A stretch of 64,000 bases of DNA from Intestinibaculum porci (GTDB lineage Bacteria; Bacillota_I; Bacilli_A; Erysipelotrichales; Coprobacillaceae): the NCBI RefSeq assembly GCF_003925875.1, contig NZ_AP019309.1, positions 434,001 through 498,000 of the forward strand, written 5' to 3'. Position numbers and translations under genes: made by a program. The notes under the pieces are model-generated. The model made no database searches and was not told the DNA's origin. It worked only from the letters and a program-made list of their open reading frames with translations. Positions 16,664 through 24,978 of this stretch are shown one piece after another; within the stretch, counting starts at the first letter, position 1; every line of letters begins with the position of its first letter.

Positions 16664-17604
16664 AAAAATTAGTCTCTTTATTATTAGTTTTCGTCTGCGC
16701 TCTTTCTTTAGCTGGGTGCACGTCTTCTTCGCCGACGAAAACGATCGTCACCACCAATTTCCCGGCTTATGATTTTGTCCGTGCAATTGTTGGAAAAAAT
16801 AGCGGCTATAAGGTGAAAGTCTTAATCAAGCCCGGCACAGATGTGCATTCTTATGAACCGACGCCGAAAGACATTATTGCGGTCGAAAATGCGGATCTGT
16901 TTTTTTATGTTGGCGGGGATTCGGATGAATGGGTAGAAGGGATTCTTCATGATATCGATCAGAAGAAAACCAAAGTGGTCAAGATGTTAGATCTCGTCTC
17001 TTCTAAACGGGAAGAAGAAAGCGTTGAAGGGATGCAGGAGGAACACGAAGGCCACGAAGAGGAAGAAGAAACAGAATATGATGAACATGTCTGGACGTCA
17101 CCAGCCAATGTCGTGGATATTCTTCAAAACTTAGAAAAAAAGATCATTGCGATGGATCCTAGTCATCAAGCGACCTACATGAAAAATGCGCAGGCTTATA
17201 TCAAACAGGTCAAAGCGTTAGATGCAGCGTTTCAAGATGTGGTGAAACACGCAAAAAGAAAAGAACTGATCTTTGGGGATCGCTTCCCATTCCTTTATTT
17301 TGTGAAAGAATATGGCTTAAGCTACCGCGCGGCCTTTGCCGGCTGCGCGGAGCAGACAGAAGCGAGCGCGGCCACGCTCTCTTATCTGATTGATTATGTC
17401 AAAGCGCATCATCTCCATTATGTGCTTAAATTAGAACTGTCTAATGGGAAAGTCGCTCAGACGATTGCCGGGGAAACCGGGGCCAAGGTGTTAACATTTA
17501 ATAGTGTTCATAATGTGACGAGCACGCAGTTTAAAGACGGAGTGACTTATGTGGATCTGATGCAAAAGAATGTCAGTGTCTTAAGGAAGGTATTAAATGC
17601 ATGA
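16660..17604 (+). CDS. znuA: Zinc ABC transporter, substrate-binding lipoprotein
   Basis: This 314-residue lipoprotein has lipobox LAGC at residues 18-21 and the cluster-9 metal-binding fold. A His/Glu-rich loop (EEHEGHEEEEETEYDEHVW, about 128-146) is typical of zinc rather than manganese binders. Candidate ligands are His in DVHSYEP, DEHVW and a later Glu/Asp. It overlaps zur and znuC by ATGA. It captures Zn2+ outside the membrane for ZnuBC. Confidence 0.93.
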   Translation: MKKLVSLLLVFVCALSLAGCTSSSPTKTIVTTNFPAYDFVRAIVGKNSGYKVKVLIKPGTDVHSYEPTPKDIIAVENADLFFYVGGDSDEWVEGILHDIDQKKTKVVKMLDLVSSKREEESVEGMQEEHEGHEEEEETEYDEHVWTSPANVVDILQNLEKKIIAMDPSHQATYMKNAQAYIKQVKALDAAFQDVVKHAKRKELIFGDRFPFLYFVKEYGLSYRAAFAGCAEQTEASAATLSYLIDYVKAHHLHYVLKLELSNGKVAQTIAGETGAKVLTFNSVHNVTSTQFKDGVTYVDLMQKNVSVLRKVLNA

Positions 17605-18263
17605 AAAGCTTAGTGGAAGTGAAAGACTTAGCACTCGGTTATGAGGGCAAAGAAGTCTTTTCACATTTGAATTTTCAAATTGAAGAACGTGATTTTATTG
17701 TCGTATTAGGACCAAATGGCTCGGGTAAAAGTACCTTAGTCAAAGGGTTATTAAAATTATTAAAACCGATGAGTGGGGAGATTATCTATCATCTCTCACA
17801 AAATCGTCTCGGCTATATGCCCCAGGTGACGAAAGTGGATGCTCACTTTCCCGCCACGGTGTTTGAAGTCGTCTTATCGGGAGCGATTAATCGTTTAGGT
17901 AAACGGGCTTTCTTCCATCGCGAAGAAAAGGCTTTAGCGTTAGAGAGTTTATCTTTATTAGGCATTGAAGATCTTAAAAACTGCGCTTTTTCAGAGTTAT
18001 CGGGCGGGCAAAAGCAGAAGGTTTTATTAGCCCGCGCTTTATGTGCGACGCGCGAGCTATTAATCTTAGATGAACCATCGAATAACTTAGATCTCAAATC
18101 AAAAGCCGAATTTTATGAGCTGATTCAAAAGCTCAATAAGGAAAAACATATTGCGATTATGCTCATCACCCATGATGAGCATGGCAAAGAAACTTTAGGT
18201 AATAAAGAATTAGTGTTTGAAGATGATCAGGTCATCTTTAGAAGGAGGGAAAACCATGTCTGA
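17601..18263 (+). CDS. znuC: Zinc ABC transporter ATPase
   Basis: This 220-residue ATPase has Walker A GPNGSGKST, signature LSGGQKQKVLLARAL, Walker B LLILDEPSNNLD and H-loop ITHDE. It is of the short ZnuC/AdcC type. It overlaps znuA by 4 bases, and its end overlaps the znuB start by 8 bases. Confidence 0.93.
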   Translation: MKSLVEVKDLALGYEGKEVFSHLNFQIEERDFIVVLGPNGSGKSTLVKGLLKLLKPMSGEIIYHLSQNRLGYMPQVTKVDAHFPATVFEVVLSGAINRLGKRAFFHREEKALALESLSLLGIEDLKNCAFSELSGGQKQKVLLARALCATRELLILDEPSNNLDLKSKAEFYELIQKLNKEKHIAIMLITHDEHGKETLGNKELVFEDDQVIFRRRENHV

Positions 18264-19071
18264 GCTTATGACGATGTTAAGCTATGGCTTTATTGTCCGC
18301 GCTTTAGTGACCGGCGTCTTAGTCTCGATTTGTGCTGCTTTATTAGGTGTCACCTTAGTTTTACGCAGTAATGCGATGATTTCCGATGGCTTATCCCATG
18401 TGTCTTTTGGCGCTTTTGCGATTGCCGTGGTATTAGGGTTAACGCCGCTTTATGTAGCCATTCCGGTTGCGATGATCGCCTCGATCTTTATCCTGCGTTT
18501 AAATGATGGCCGTCTCCATGGGGATAGTGCCGTGGCGATTATTTCATCGAGTGCTTTAGCCATTGGGGTCGTCGCTATTTCCGTAGGAAATGGCGTGAAT
18601 GTCGATATGAACGCTTATCTTTTTGGTTCAATTTTATCGATTACCAAAGGTGATATGGTTGTCTCGATTATCACCTGTCTGATTGTGTTAGCCTTATATA
18701 TTCTCTCTTATAATAAGATCTTTGCCTTAACTTTTGATAAGGATTTTGCGTCTTCAACGGGCGTCCATACGCAGTTTTATGAAACCATTTTAGCGGCTTT
18801 AGCGTCTTTAGTGATCGTTTTAGGGATGCGGATGATGGGGGCATTATTAATTTCTTCCTTAACAATCTTCCCAACCATTACCGCGCGTTATTTAGTGAAA
18901 TCATATAAAGGAGTGATGATCACTTCAGCGGTGGTTTCCGTCATTTGTTTTGTCATTGGCTTAGTGTTATCGTATTTTTATTCTCTGCCCACCGGAGCGA
19001 TGATTGTCATTATCAATTTAATCGCACTATTATTGGCGATTGCCTATGCAAAAGTTTTCCGGAAGCAGTAG
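18256..19071 (+). CDS. znuB: Zinc ABC transporter permease
   Basis: This 271-residue ABC-3 family permease with about eight membrane segments starts MSELMTMLSYGFIVRALVTG after AAGGAGGGAAAACC. The conserved RSNAMISDGLSHVSFGAFAIA block lies near residues 38-60. It is the membrane channel for ZnuAC and the last gene of the zur operon. The longer frame from 18217 is inside znuC and is rejected. Confidence 0.93.
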   Translation: MSELMTMLSYGFIVRALVTGVLVSICAALLGVTLVLRSNAMISDGLSHVSFGAFAIAVVLGLTPLYVAIPVAMIASIFILRLNDGRLHGDSAVAIISSSALAIGVVAISVGNGVNVDMNAYLFGSILSITKGDMVVSIITCLIVLALYILSYNKIFALTFDKDFASSTGVHTQFYETILAALASLVIVLGMRMMGALLISSLTIFPTITARYLVKSYKGVMITSAVVSVICFVIGLVLSYFYSLPTGAMIVIINLIALLLAIAYAKVFRKQ

Positions 19072-19128
19072 AAATTTCTTTCTGATGAGATTACAATAAT
19101 ATTAGTCAACAATAAGGAGGGAAAGCTT

Positions 19129-19461
19129 ATGCTTAATGTTCATGCTGTCAATACGAAACTCGCTAAAGAAGTAAGCTGTTTCGATATCAAAAACAAAAAA
19201 TATAAAATGATGATTGAAGTGGAATTCACCGATTACAATCCGATTGAATTCAGTTATTCAATGCTTGATCAGTGGATTAAATCCACAATTCTTCAGAAGA
19301 CCATCTTCCCGGAAGAAGTGGCCCAGTTAGTCTTTGAAAAGATGTATTCTATGACGAAAGATGAAGGTCATGACTGTCCTTTCATCGTTCATGTTTATAC
19401 TACCAAAAACAAAGAAAATTTAAACGTGTCTGTCACGATGGAACACAAATTAGGTGAATAA
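19129..19461 (+). CDS. Conserved-looking small protein of unknown function
   Basis: This 110-residue soluble protein has a strong AAGGAGGGAAAGCTT ribosome-binding site. Alternating hydrophobic and charged residues (YKMMIEVEFTDYNPIEFSYSM, FIVHVYTTKNKENLNVSVTME) suggest an alpha/beta fold. A GHDCPF motif near the C-terminus offers possible metal ligands. It lies 57 bases after znuB and may be co-transcribed. I do not recognise the family. Confidence 0.65.
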   Translation: MLNVHAVNTKLAKEVSCFDIKNKKYKMMIEVEFTDYNPIEFSYSMLDQWIKSTILQKTIFPEEVAQLVFEKMYSMTKDEGHDCPFIVHVYTTKNKENLNVSVTMEHKLGE

Positions 19462-19467
19462 GAAAAC

Positions 19468-19494
19468 GAGGTATCACAGCGATACCTCATTTTT
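19468..19494. terminator. Bidirectional terminator
   Basis: GAGGTATC / GATACCTC stem with loop ACAGC, flanked by A and T tracts. It serves the gene ending at 19461 and the convergent MATE gene. Confidence 0.85.
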
Positions 19495-20821
19495 ATATAT
19501 CTGTTTTATTGTACCATTTGATGAGAAAAGGAATTTCAAAAGCCATCATCACAATCCAGCCGACTAAATAAGAAATCGGCACCGCTTTAAAGCCTAAATG
19601 CATGACAAAGGTAAAATAAGCACAGCTGAGGCATCGTCCCGTCATATTGATGAGGGAAGAGAAGAAGGTGATTTTTAAATCACCGATGCCTCGAAAATAG
19701 CCCTGTACGCCATTGGTGATCGCTGGAATCATATACATGAAGGCAATCAGATGAAGATATTCTTCTCCTAAACGTACTACCTGTGCATCTAAGGTAAAAA
19801 TGTGCATGATTGGTGTCGCTAATAAGAGGAAGATGATTCCGCTAATGAAACCATAGACAATTTCAATTTTCATGCCAATGGTGAAGGTATCTTTCATACG
19901 TTTGGTTTCCTGTGCGCCTTTGTTTTGAGCCATGACGGCGGTCATGGCATGAGCGATGTTCTGCTCAGGCAGAATCGCAAAGTCATCGGGTCGATTGACG
20001 ACGTTGAAAGCCGCCATTTCCGGCACACCCATAGTATTGACGATGGTCTGAATGCCCAGTTTACCGATCTGGACGGTGGACTGCTGAAGAGCGGTCACGA
20101 TACCATAGGTGATGGTCTTTTTGAGCATCTTGAAATCAAAGACGAGCCAGGCTTTGCCTAAGCGTAAGATCGGCACTTTATGTTTGATATAAAGCAGACA
20201 CATAACGACGCTTAAGGCTTCACAAACAACGGTGGAAATGGCGGCGCCATGAACGCCCATATGTAAGACGATGACGAAAAAGAGATCACCGATAATATTA
20301 AAAAGAGCGGATGCCGCTAAGAAATAAAGCGGAGAAGCACTATCGCCCATGGCTCGTAAAACAGACGCAAAGTAGTTGTAGATAAAGGTAAAGATCAAAC
20401 CTGCCATGATAATGCGTAAATACATCGTAGCCATCGGCAGGATCTTTTTTTGGACCTGCAAGAGCATTAACAGCTGCGATGCAAAAAGGATGCCTAAGAG
20501 TGAAACGATCAGAGAGAAGATTCCACCCGCAATCATCGCGGTGGAAATCTGCCTTTTGAGGCGCTTGTAGTCTTTGGCACCATATAAGTTACCAATTAAG
20601 ATCCCCGCGCCTAAGGTAATACCGTTCAGCCAGAGAATTAATAAAGTGGTGATGGGATTGGCGGTACCGATGGCCGCTAAGGCGTCTTTGCCGACGAAAC
20701 GCCCGACGACAATCGAATCGATGGCGTTATAGAGTAATTGCAGTAAATTTCCAAGAATTAAAGGAATGGTAAATTCAATAATCAGGGGGAAGAGTTTTCC
20801 TTTGGTTAAATCTTTTGTCAT
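19493..20821 (-). CDS. MATE-family multidrug/Na+ efflux protein
   Basis: This 442-residue protein has 12 predicted membrane segments and the MATE start PLIIEFTIPLILGNLLQLLYNAIDSIVVGRFVG. An internal repeat is present at the second half, PDDFAILPEQNIAHAMTAVMAQNKGA. It exports cationic compounds using Na+ or H+. It starts 32 bases after luxS on the same strand and is probably the last gene of an nrdG-luxS-MATE unit. Substrate unknown. Confidence 0.92.
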   Translation of the reverse strand: MTKDLTKGKLFPLIIEFTIPLILGNLLQLLYNAIDSIVVGRFVGKDALAAIGTANPITTLLILWLNGITLGAGILIGNLYGAKDYKRLKRQISTAMIAGGIFSLIVSLLGILFASQLLMLLQVQKKILPMATMYLRIIMAGLIFTFIYNYFASVLRAMGDSASPLYFLAASALFNIIGDLFFVIVLHMGVHGAAISTVVCEALSVVMCLLYIKHKVPILRLGKAWLVFDFKMLKKTITYGIVTALQQSTVQIGKLGIQTIVNTMGVPEMAAFNVVNRPDDFAILPEQNIAHAMTAVMAQNKGAQETKRMKDTFTIGMKIEIVYGFISGIIFLLLATPIMHIFTLDAQVVRLGEEYLHLIAFMYMIPAITNGVQGYFRGIGDLKITFFSSLINMTGRCLSCAYFTFVMHLGFKAVPISYLVGWIVMMAFEIPFLIKWYNKTDI

Positions 20822-20853
20822 AACACCTTGTGAAAAAAATAAGTCGTATAGAC

Positions 20854-21306
20854 TTATTTTTCTAAATAATGATATTCAAATTCTAAGCTGGCATTTAAGA
20901 AATGTTTCGCGGCGGCTTTGGCGCCTTCTAAATCCATATAGGTATAGTTCCCGCATTCTTCTGGCTTCGCACCAGGGATTTCACCTTCCCAGTCGGCAAT
21001 CTTCTTGAAGGTATCCATAATGACTGGGACACTCGCTAACATATCTAAATCACGGGTGATTAAGTAGAAACCTGTCATACAGCCCATTGGCCCAAAGTAA
21101 ACGATTTTATCAGCCACGCTCGAGTTACGTAATAATGTGGCCCCGATATGTTCAATCGCATGCGCTGCTTTTGGATCTAAAGCTGGTTCGTTGTTTGGTT
21201 CCGTCATACGGATATCCCAGGTATAGAGATCACCGTCTAAACGTGATAAATAAATGCCTTTCTTTAATTTTGTGTGATCCACACAAAAGCTTTTAATTCT
21301 TTCCAT
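20854..21306 (-). CDS. luxS: S-ribosylhomocysteine lyase (copy 1, intact)
   Basis: This 150-residue enzyme splits S-ribosylhomocysteine into homocysteine and DPD, the AI-2 precursor. The metal ligands HxxEH (HAIEH, His49 and His53) and Cys118 in ECGNY are present, with GPMGCMTGFY in between. The ATG at 21306 follows AGGGGGAATACAAA; the longer frame to 21339 has no support. A split second copy lies at 42.3 and 48.0 kb. Confidence 0.95.
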   Translation of the reverse strand: MERIKSFCVDHTKLKKGIYLSRLDGDLYTWDIRMTEPNNEPALDPKAAHAIEHIGATLLRNSSVADKIVYFGPMGCMTGFYLITRDLDMLASVPVIMDTFKKIADWEGEIPGAKPEECGNYTYMDLEGAKAAAKHFLNASLEFEYHYLEK

Positions 21307-21372
21307 TTTGTATTCCCCCTGAATCACTTTTTTCATCATTATAATAAATGGTTAAAAGGATAATGTAAAGAC

Positions 21373-21867
21373 TTATTCAAATAAGACGATCTCACCTTTG
21401 GCTTTGGTTTCCGGAATATTGATGAGTCGCTGATTTGAAGAGCCGCGAAAATGTAAGTGCGGATCTTTTAAGTCATTAATAAACATGCCATCGACTAAGA
21501 CATCGACATAATCAAGAATCGGTTCGTCAAAGTTTTTGAAATCTTCGTATAAGAAGGAAGAGTATAACCAGATATTCTTATGAGGGCATTCCTTGCGTAC
21601 ACGCTTCAATAAATGAAGAATCGCGGGACGGCTTTCTTTTTCCATCGGTTCGCCGCCTAAGATCGTTAAACCGGCAATATGGGGTTTGTTGACTAAAGTA
21701 ATAATCGCATCTTCTTCTTTTTCGGTAAAAGGAAGGCCACCGTTAAAATCCCAGGTTTCCTCATTAAAACAGAAAGGGCAGTGACGACGACAGCCCTGGG
21801 TATATAAAGAGACGCGGATGCCTGGCCCATTGGCGACATCGATCTCTCGTATTTGTGCATATCTCAT
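21373..21867 (-). CDS. NrdG-like radical SAM activating protein (copy 1)
   Basis: This 164-residue radical SAM protein starts MRYAQIREIDVANGPGIRVSLY after GAGGTGAACATT. It has the CxxxCxxC cluster motif (CRRHCPFC) and GGEP near residue 80. The short form is that of the anaerobic ribonucleotide reductase activase. No nrdD is nearby, and the close pairing with luxS is repeated at 48.0-49.0 kb. Its exact target is therefore open. Confidence 0.85.
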   Translation of the reverse strand: MRYAQIREIDVANGPGIRVSLYTQGCRRHCPFCFNEETWDFNGGLPFTEKEEDAIITLVNKPHIAGLTILGGEPMEKESRPAILHLLKRVRKECPHKNIWLYSSFLYEDFKNFDEPILDYVDVLVDGMFINDLKDPHLHFRGSSNQRLINIPETKAKGEIVLFE

Positions 21868-21971
21868 AATGTTCACCTCAAGTGCTCATTATAGTGTTTT
21901 TTGCCCCCGCATTCAAGAATGGCGCCTTGCTTATTGCCCGGGCAATGTTTTTTTTACAATTTCATTAAAAT

Positions 21972-21999
21972 TTTACAAGTGTATAAAATAGGTTATAAT
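21972..21999 (+). promoter_or_regulatory. Promoter of the PTS regulator gene
   Basis: TTTACA (21972-21977), 16 bp, TATAAT (21994-21999). A 200-base leader follows before the ATG at 22208. Confidence 0.7.
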
Positions 22000-22004
22000 A
22001 ACAA

Positions 22005-22018
22005 TGTAAACGGATACA
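22005..22018 (+). promoter_or_regulatory. Candidate cre (CcpA) site
   Basis: TGTAAACGGATACA matches the consensus TGWAANCGNTNWCA at 13 of 14 positions. It lies at the likely transcription start, where CcpA binding represses. This fits a sugar PTS operon. About 33 bases further down TGTATAA (22051-22057) and TTATACA (22074-22080) form another dyad of unknown meaning. Confidence 0.6.
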
Positions 22019-22207
22019 CAAATGATAATAAGGATCATAATGACTCTATCTGTATAAGTTACTGTATAAACAGTTATACACAAGGTGCGATTGCTGAAAG
22101 AAATGCGCTGATAGTGTATAAAAACTGGACTTTTGACACGTTTGAGATGAGCAATGGTTTTGACTATGATGGATGGCGGATAGAGAAGTTGTGACAAGGA
22201 GGCCACG

Positions 22208-24646
22208 ATGAAAAACAAACAACGCGTCTATGAATTCCTCGTCAATTACAGTCGAGAAGATCAAGAAGAGGTGCCCAAATGTACCACGACCTTTCTATCA
22301 GAGCAGCTCGCGATGCAGCGCAGTAACCTCTCGGCAATCCTCAATGCTTTAGTGCGTGAGGGAAAAGTCATCAAGTATAGTGGACGTCCCGTTCTCTATG
22401 CCCTGAAGCCAGATAGCGCCGAAGATGCTTTTGACAGCTTATATGGGAAGGAAAGTTTTTTTAAGGAAGCGATCGAAACGATCAATGCGGCGTTAAACTT
22501 TCCCGAAGAGACGAAGAAAGTCCTGCTCATTGGCAAAGACGGCAGTGGAACGACGGATCTCGCCCAGGCGGCGATGCGCTATGCATATGCGAAACGAATG
22601 ATCGGGTCAGAAGATTTACAGATCTATGATGTACGCGATGATTCACAAGACAATTTTATATCAAACGAAGGATTTTATCTGATTCGCAATGCTCAGCTGT
22701 TAAGTCATAGTGCTTATGAAAAACTGCTTAATGAGCGGCGGGGCGTGATCTTCTTTCAGGCCAGTGAGGAAGTGTCATCGTTACTGGAGGATGTGCGCTT
22801 TATTGTCCATCTGCCTGATGTGAATAATCTGTCGCTACCTGATCGCTTTGGCTTTATTGAACAAATCTGCCAGAAAGAAGCGAAACGGCTTAATGATCGT
22901 CTGATCATAAATAGCGGTCTGATGCAGTGCTTACTGGTGTATAACTGTCAGGGCGGCTTCAAGCAGTTACGACTGGATGTCGAAAAAGGCGTCGCTAATG
23001 CGTTTAAGCGACAAAAAAGCGGAGCCCTTACTCTGCAGCTCAATGACTTTGGGGCAGCGATTCGCCGCAGCCTTCTGGAGATGAAAAATCGTCAGGATGT
23101 GCGGGAGTTTCTCGCGCATACCGCCTTGTTCATCTTTACGGCTGAGACGACGTTAAAAACGCGGGAGAAGGAAATTGAGACAGATCTTTATCAGCTTGTT
23201 TATGAGAAGCGAAAACGGTTAGCGCAGATGCTCAATGCAGCGCCTGATCATCACATCAGTGAAAACATTCAGGACTATCTGCATGATCTTTATCAGCTGT
23301 ATCAGGAAAACAGCGAGGAAAATGTCATCAATGAAGATTTACAGACATTAACGGGCAGTTTTCTTAAAGAAGCGGGCGAGAAGCTTAATCGTCACTACGA
23401 TCATGCATATGTCATCAGTATCGCTTTGCATATCCAAAGCGGGCTCATTATTGATCAGAAGCCGCTTCTCAGCTACGCGGTGATGATGGATTTAGCGGAT
23501 GCCTATAATCAGGAATATCTGCTTAGTCGTCAGTTTTTACGCCAGGTTGAGGAAGCTACCGGAAAGAAGACAGTCCTTGATGAAAGTCTCTTCCTTTCTT
23601 TATTTCTCGCCTCGGTGAGTGAAACGAAGTTAGAGAAGCAGGTGGTCGTCCTCATTGCCATGCATGGGCAAGCCGCCAGTGCGGTTCAAGACGTTGTTTT
23701 TCATCTGATGCCAAAAAATCAAGTGTATAGCTTCGATATGGCTTTAGAGGAAGATCTCAATGCGACCTATGAGCGCTTAAAGACATGCGTGCAGACGATT
23801 GATCAGGGGATGGGGATCCAGGTGATTTATGATATGGGCTCTTTCAAAGTGATGCTTAACAGTATCGCCGAAGAAGTGCATGTGCCCATTCGCTGCCTGG
23901 AGATGCCGGTGCCATTATTAGTCATGAGCGCCTTAAAGCTTGCGGATCAGGGTTACCGCTTGGAAGAAGTCCACAATCGCTTATTGGATTATGCCAATGC
24001 CGGCAGCGTGATGAAAAACGTTAATGGCAAAATTCTTGTGGCGTTTTCGACGCGAGAAGAAAAGGCGAGTGAGGATATCAAAAAGCAGCTGAAAGCTTTA
24101 GACGGCGCCGCTGATTATGAAGTGTACAGCTTTGAAGCGGATGGCCCGGAAGATTTTGCAAGGCAAATTGATGCGCTCCTCATGATTGGGTCGTTAGAAG
24201 CGGTTATTGGCACGTATGATCCCCATTTCTTCAATGTTCGCTATATCGAAGCGACGCGTTTAGAAAACGTGACTTCGATGAGAGAGCTTTTAGAAAAAGA
24301 AGAATCCTTCGATATTCTTGGTTACCTGGAATCACAGTTTGAAGCCTTTTCCAGAGCCGATCTGGAAAAGACAATTGTCCCCTTTATGGAGGACTTCCAA
24401 CGGATTTTATCGATTGACTTAGATGAAGATGCTTATGTTGGCTTAATGGTCCACATGGCCTGCTTAGTGGATCGGCTGATGAAAAACAAAACGCCGATTG
24501 TCAACTTTGATTCCGATAAGATCATTGAGAAGTATCCTCAGGAAACCAAAGCCCTCACTCAGTCTTTAGAATCGATCGCGCGTTATTTCCACATTTCTTT
24601 CTTAGAAGGAGATGTTGCGACCCTCATTCACATTGTGAAAAGGTAA
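22208..24646 (+). CDS. LevR/ManR-like PRD-containing transcriptional regulator
   Basis: The 812-residue architecture is an N-terminal winged HTH (1-70), then an AAA+-like region with a poor P-loop (GKDGSGTTD near 108) and no GAFTGA. PRD1 follows (His in ALHIQSG near 408), then an EIIA-Man-like domain (AMHGQA, His near 485), an EIIB-like stretch (about 610-690) and PRD2 (MVHMACL near 749). These domains receive phosphate from HPr and a PTS EII to switch activity. Missing sigma-54 contact loop suggests it does not act as a true sigma-54 activator. GGAGG precedes the ATG. It directly precedes lacFEG. Confidence 0.85.
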   Translation: MKNKQRVYEFLVNYSREDQEEVPKCTTTFLSEQLAMQRSNLSAILNALVREGKVIKYSGRPVLYALKPDSAEDAFDSLYGKESFFKEAIETINAALNFPEETKKVLLIGKDGSGTTDLAQAAMRYAYAKRMIGSEDLQIYDVRDDSQDNFISNEGFYLIRNAQLLSHSAYEKLLNERRGVIFFQASEEVSSLLEDVRFIVHLPDVNNLSLPDRFGFIEQICQKEAKRLNDRLIINSGLMQCLLVYNCQGGFKQLRLDVEKGVANAFKRQKSGALTLQLNDFGAAIRRSLLEMKNRQDVREFLAHTALFIFTAETTLKTREKEIETDLYQLVYEKRKRLAQMLNAAPDHHISENIQDYLHDLYQLYQENSEENVINEDLQTLTGSFLKEAGEKLNRHYDHAYVISIALHIQSGLIIDQKPLLSYAVMMDLADAYNQEYLLSRQFLRQVEEATGKKTVLDESLFLSLFLASVSETKLEKQVVVLIAMHGQAASAVQDVVFHLMPKNQVYSFDMALEEDLNATYERLKTCVQTIDQGMGIQVIYDMGSFKVMLNSIAEEVHVPIRCLEMPVPLLVMSALKLADQGYRLEEVHNRLLDYANAGSVMKNVNGKILVAFSTREEKASEDIKKQLKALDGAADYEVYSFEADGPEDFARQIDALLMIGSLEAVIGTYDPHFFNVRYIEATRLENVTSMRELLEKEESFDILGYLESQFEAFSRADLEKTIVPFMEDFQRILSIDLDEDAYVGLMVHMACLVDRLMKNKTPIVNFDSDKIIEKYPQETKALTQSLESIARYFHISFLEGDVATLIHIVKR

Positions 24647-24661
24647 AGGAGAAAGACAGTT

Positions 24662-24970
24662 ATGACAAAAGAAGAAGCAACCATGGTAGGATTTGAAATC
24701 GTCGCGTATTCCGGCGATGCTCGCACCAAATTACTCTTGGCACTAGAGGAAGCCAAAAAGCAGAATTTTGAAAAATGTGAAGCTTTGATCGAAGAAGCGA
24801 ATCAGTGTCTGGTTGATGCCCACAAATCCCAGACTGAATTATTACAGGAAGAAGCCCGCGGTCAGGGCGTGGAAGTCGGTTTTATTACCGTGCATGCCCA
24901 GGATCATCTGATGACCACGATGCTTTTAAAAGATATTATGAGTACCCTCGTTGATGTGTACAAAAAGTAG
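24662..24970 (+). CDS. lacF: PTS lactose/cellobiose-type EIIA
   Basis: This 102-residue all-helical EIIA-Lac protein has the active-site region VHAQDHLMTTMLLKDI (His near 78, conserved Asp and second His at +3/+4). It forms trimers and passes phosphate to the EIIB domain of the next gene. AAAGGAGAAAGACAGTT precedes the ATG. The lac symbol rests on the lacG neighbour; celC-like function for another beta-glycoside is the alternative. Confidence 0.85.
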   Translation: MTKEEATMVGFEIVAYSGDARTKLLLALEEAKKQNFEKCEALIEEANQCLVDAHKSQTELLQEEARGQGVEVGFITVHAQDHLMTTMLLKDIMSTLVDVYKK

Positions 24971-24978
24971 GTGAGCGT

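Noticed and set aside
21901-22194. 97-residue plus-strand ORF before the PTS regulator
   Set aside because: It spans the promoter, cre site and dyads and has no ribosome-binding site.
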